Source: Streptosporangiaceae bacterium
Lineage (GTDB): Bacteria; Actinomycetota; Actinomycetes; Streptosporangiales; Streptosporangiaceae
Assembly (NCBI GenBank): GCA_030045175.1
Contig: JASIBM010000135.1
Location: forward strand, 1 to 6,876
Direction of reading: 5' to 3'
Length of the DNA: 6,876 bases
In this document: positions 5,587-6,876 of the stretch, piece after piece
Layout: every line of letters begins with the position of its first letter
Numbering within the stretch: the stretch's first letter is position 1
Made by a program: the position numbers and the translations under genes
The notes under the pieces: model-generated
What the model was told of the DNA's origin: nothing
The model's database searches: none
The model's input: the letters and a program-made list of their open reading frames with translations, nothing else

Positions 5587-6096
5587 TCAACCCAGCGAGT
5601 TGTCTGCTCCTGAGTGACCCTCTGCGCCTCCATCGCTGCCTTCGCGCCCTGAGGTGGTGGTGGCGGCAGCAGATCGTGGGGCAGGCAGCACGTAGAACCC
5701 TTCAGCCGCCATCTCATCAGCGTCCACTTTAAGTCGCCACGTGTACGTTTGGCCCCCCGCAAGTTGTAGCGGTTGCAACGAGATGATGAAGTTCGCATTG
5801 GCTTCATCAGCCTCAACCGGGGTTAGAGGCGAACTGACGGTCAGCTTGCCGCTGAAGATCAGCTCTTGCATTCCAGTTGGACTTGGGACCGACACTGGTT
5901 GTCCGTCGGCGTCCGTGAGTTGCAGGAGGATGTCATGCGGATGACTTACTTCGTCTCTGGCCAGTTTGATGAAGATCACAACCGCATGCGGCCCAGGGTG
6001 CGGGCCGGTTTGCGACCAGCCAGCCCCGAGCATATGGACCTTCCCCCCGGGCTGCTCCTGCTCTGCGAAGTCACAGAGGATGATCGAGGCCCGCAT
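5587..6096 (-). CDS. DUF6941-like conserved protein, possible C-terminal frameshift
   Basis: A 169-residue protein from ATG 6096 to TGA 5587. The N-terminus (ASIILCDFAEQ, GGKVHMLGAGWSQTGP, PHAVVIFIKLARDEV, HDILLQLTDADGQPV) alternates strands and turns. It matches my memory of the 'metal-free' beta-sandwich proteins annotated DUF6941, whose role is unknown. A second run (ANANFIISLQPLQLAGGQTYTWRLKVD) completes the sandwich. There is no signal peptide. Its start shares one base with the stop of the upstream small gene (TGATG), so it is probably translated by coupling; no strong ribosome-binding site is seen. After residue 145 or so the annotated frame looks poor, while another frame continues as a helix-like tail to TAG 5550 (see findings), so the true C-terminus may be different. 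Family call is from memory and moderately sure; the gene itself is well supported. Confidence 0.78.
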   Translation of the reverse strand: MRASIILCDFAEQEQPGGKVHMLGAGWSQTGPHPGPHAVVIFIKLARDEVSHPHDILLQLTDADGQPVSVPSPTGMQELIFSGKLTVSSPLTPVEADEANANFIISLQPLQLAGGQTYTWRLKVDADEMAAEGFYVLPAPRSAAATTTSGREGSDGGAEGHSGADNSLG

Positions 6097-6350
6097 CAGG
6101 CAACCCGGATCATCAGTGTGACCTCAATCGGCTTCGGGGCGGATGGCTTCCATGAGAACCTGGCGGGTCGCGCCAAGGATGAGGGCACAGGCTGCAAGAC
6201 CGGGGATGTCGAGAGATCAAGCTCAACCGGTGGTGCCGTAATACCCTTTATGCCGCGTTCGTACGCCCCAAGAACTTCCTCGATAGGCCTGTCCTCTTCG
6301 TAGAACGTCTCGCCGGGATCGAAGTCGTCGCGGGCTCTCATACCAGCCAT
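6096..6350 (-). CDS. Conserved actinobacterial small acidic protein, unknown function
   Basis: An 84-residue protein. I start it at ATG 6350 because GGAGG lies four bases upstream; a further-upstream GTG at 6395 has none. The segment DDFDPGETFYEEDRPIEEV followed by LGAYERGIKGIT resembles a short hypothetical protein seen repeatedly in Streptomyces and relatives, with an acidic Phe/Tyr motif then an amphipathic helix. The C-terminal half (Pro/Ser-rich, ending TLMIRVA) is more variable. No membrane segment or catalytic motif is visible. Its TGA (6098-6096) overlaps the ATG of the DUF6941-like gene, which makes a two-gene operon with coupled translation likely. The co-occurrence suggests linked roles, but no function can be named. 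Confidence 0.77.
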   Translation of the reverse strand: MAGMRARDDFDPGETFYEEDRPIEEVLGAYERGIKGITAPPVELDLSTSPVLQPVPSSLARPARFSWKPSAPKPIEVTLMIRVA

Positions 6351-6555
6351 GATGCCTCCGCTGATCAGCAGCCGCGCCACCCAGATCGTGAGCACACAGG
6401 AGACGGTAGACCCTATGGACCTTGTCCTGGTAGCCGCATGGACATCCCGAGCCGCACCAATCGTCCACGGTGTTGCCGTCCGGTTCGACCGCGTGACCCA
6501 GTCCGGTCAGCGCGTTCTCCACGGCCGGAACGCGCGGTTTGCTCGTGCGGAAGGC
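6351..6555 (-). other. Gap with a weak Cys-rich reading frame downstream of the MauE-like gene
   Basis: About 205 bases separate the MauE-like stop from the next gene. Minus strand, in the same frame as the MauE-like gene just past its TGA, a GTG at 6522 begins ENALTGLGHAVEPDGN, TVDDWCGSGCPCGYQD and YRLLCAH. The CGSGCPCG cluster is striking beside a thiol-redox membrane protein. However, no ribosome-binding site precedes the GTG, G+C at third positions is modest, and the frame runs on through the next gene to 6223. It may be a small or decayed gene, or chance. Confidence 0.22.
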
Positions 6556-6876
6556 TCACCACGGGTCGCTGTTGGCTGCGGGCTGAACTCCCAGCAACGC
6601 GACGACATCTTCGGCGAAGATCGTCAGCATGGCGCCGGCCAGCCCGGCAGCGATCGTGAGCGCGATCTGCCACATGGGGACCGGCGCGCCGCCGCCTGCC
6701 ACGCCGAGCACGGCCCCCATGGCGGCGATGGCGGACAGCACGGCGTTCCGCCAGACCTGGCCGCCGCCAAGCGGCTGGGAGGAGGCGCCAAAGCAGCGGC
6801 ATGGCTCGGAATGCCCGCGATGTACCGCCACGGCCAGGCCGAAGGTAAGAGTCAGGCACAGCGCCGCGGCAGCAGC
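6556..6876 (-). CDS. MauE/DoxX-like membrane protein, N-terminus cut by window edge
   Basis: The last 106 residues of an integral membrane protein; the frame is open to the right edge, so the start lies outside. The visible part begins in a hydrophobic helix (LCLTLTFGLAVAV). A loop follows with HSEPCRCFGASSQPLG, the Cys-X-Cys-Phe-Gly motif typical of MauE-family proteins, then WRNAVLSAIAAMGAVLG and a last helix (IALTIAAGLAGAMLTIF) before TGA 6558-6556. MauE proteins are four-helix relatives of DoxX/VKOR-like thiol carriers; in methylamine dehydrogenase clusters they are needed for disulfide formation with the thioredoxin-like MauD. Actinobacterial copies often sit beside a thioredoxin-fold gene, but none is visible here and it could lie upstream, off the window. 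The two Cys of CRC are the likely redox pair. Methylamine use is not implied. Confidence 0.82.
   Translation of the reverse strand, partial: AAAAALCLTLTFGLAVAVHRGHSEPCRCFGASSQPLGGGQVWRNAVLSAIAAMGAVLGVAGGGAPVPMWQIALTIAAGLAGAMLTIFAEDVVALLGVQPAANSDPW

Noticed and set aside
6413..6859. 148-codon minus-strand frame overlapping the MauE-like gene
   Set aside because: It is extremely Arg-rich and out of phase with the clear membrane protein that has the CRCFG motif.

Overview
The window is very GC-rich, and its reading frames favour G or C at third positions and use GTG starts. Gene content (a Pkn-type Ser/Thr kinase, DUF5753/DUF397 sequence, a DD-peptidase with the S-G-C motif of Streptomyces K15, a MauE-type membrane protein) points to a chromosomal accessory region of a high-GC actinomycete, probably Streptomyces- or Streptosporangiales-like. 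The genus cannot be read from the sequence. No rRNA, tRNA, CRISPR array, integrase or insertion sequence was seen.

Layout. 1-1179 (-) is a PknB-like Ser/Thr kinase running off the left edge; the end of its kinase domain recurs 112 codons later as a 116-bp direct repeat. 1414-1842 (-) is a small PH/GRAM-like protein of unknown role. 2167-2379 (+) is a VapB-like antitoxin whose toxin partner survives only as about 17 codons. That stub is joined to a chimeric reading frame (to 2925) made of the middle of a DUF5753 domain and the C-terminal part of a DUF397 protein. A hairpin at 2994-3025 lies between the convergent ends of this frame and of 3021-4028 (-), a lipoprotein DD-peptidase of family S11. 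4177-5175 (-) is a zinc-independent quinone oxidoreductase/MDR protein. 5180-5550 is a gene graveyard: a frameshifted ABC-ATPase tail (-) abuts a possible frameshifted fragment on the other strand (+). 5587-6096 (-) and 6096-6350 (-) are two coupled small genes, the first resembling DUF6941 proteins. 6556-6876 (-) is the C-terminal part of a MauE-family redox membrane protein cut by the right edge.

How it fits together. Intact genes with house-keeping-like functions (cell-wall DD-peptidase, oxidoreductase, kinase) are interleaved with remnants of toxin-antitoxin and regulator modules. The most unusual features are the junctions: a duplicated kinase tail, an orphaned antitoxin, a DUF5753::DUF397 fusion and several homopolymer-associated frame breaks. 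These suggest a region of repeated deletion and rearrangement, though sequencing or assembly error could explain some frame breaks and must be excluded. I see no convincing complete new multi-gene system. The best candidates for something new are the chimeric DUF5753-DUF397 protein next to a lone antitoxin and the kinase with a repeated C-lobe.
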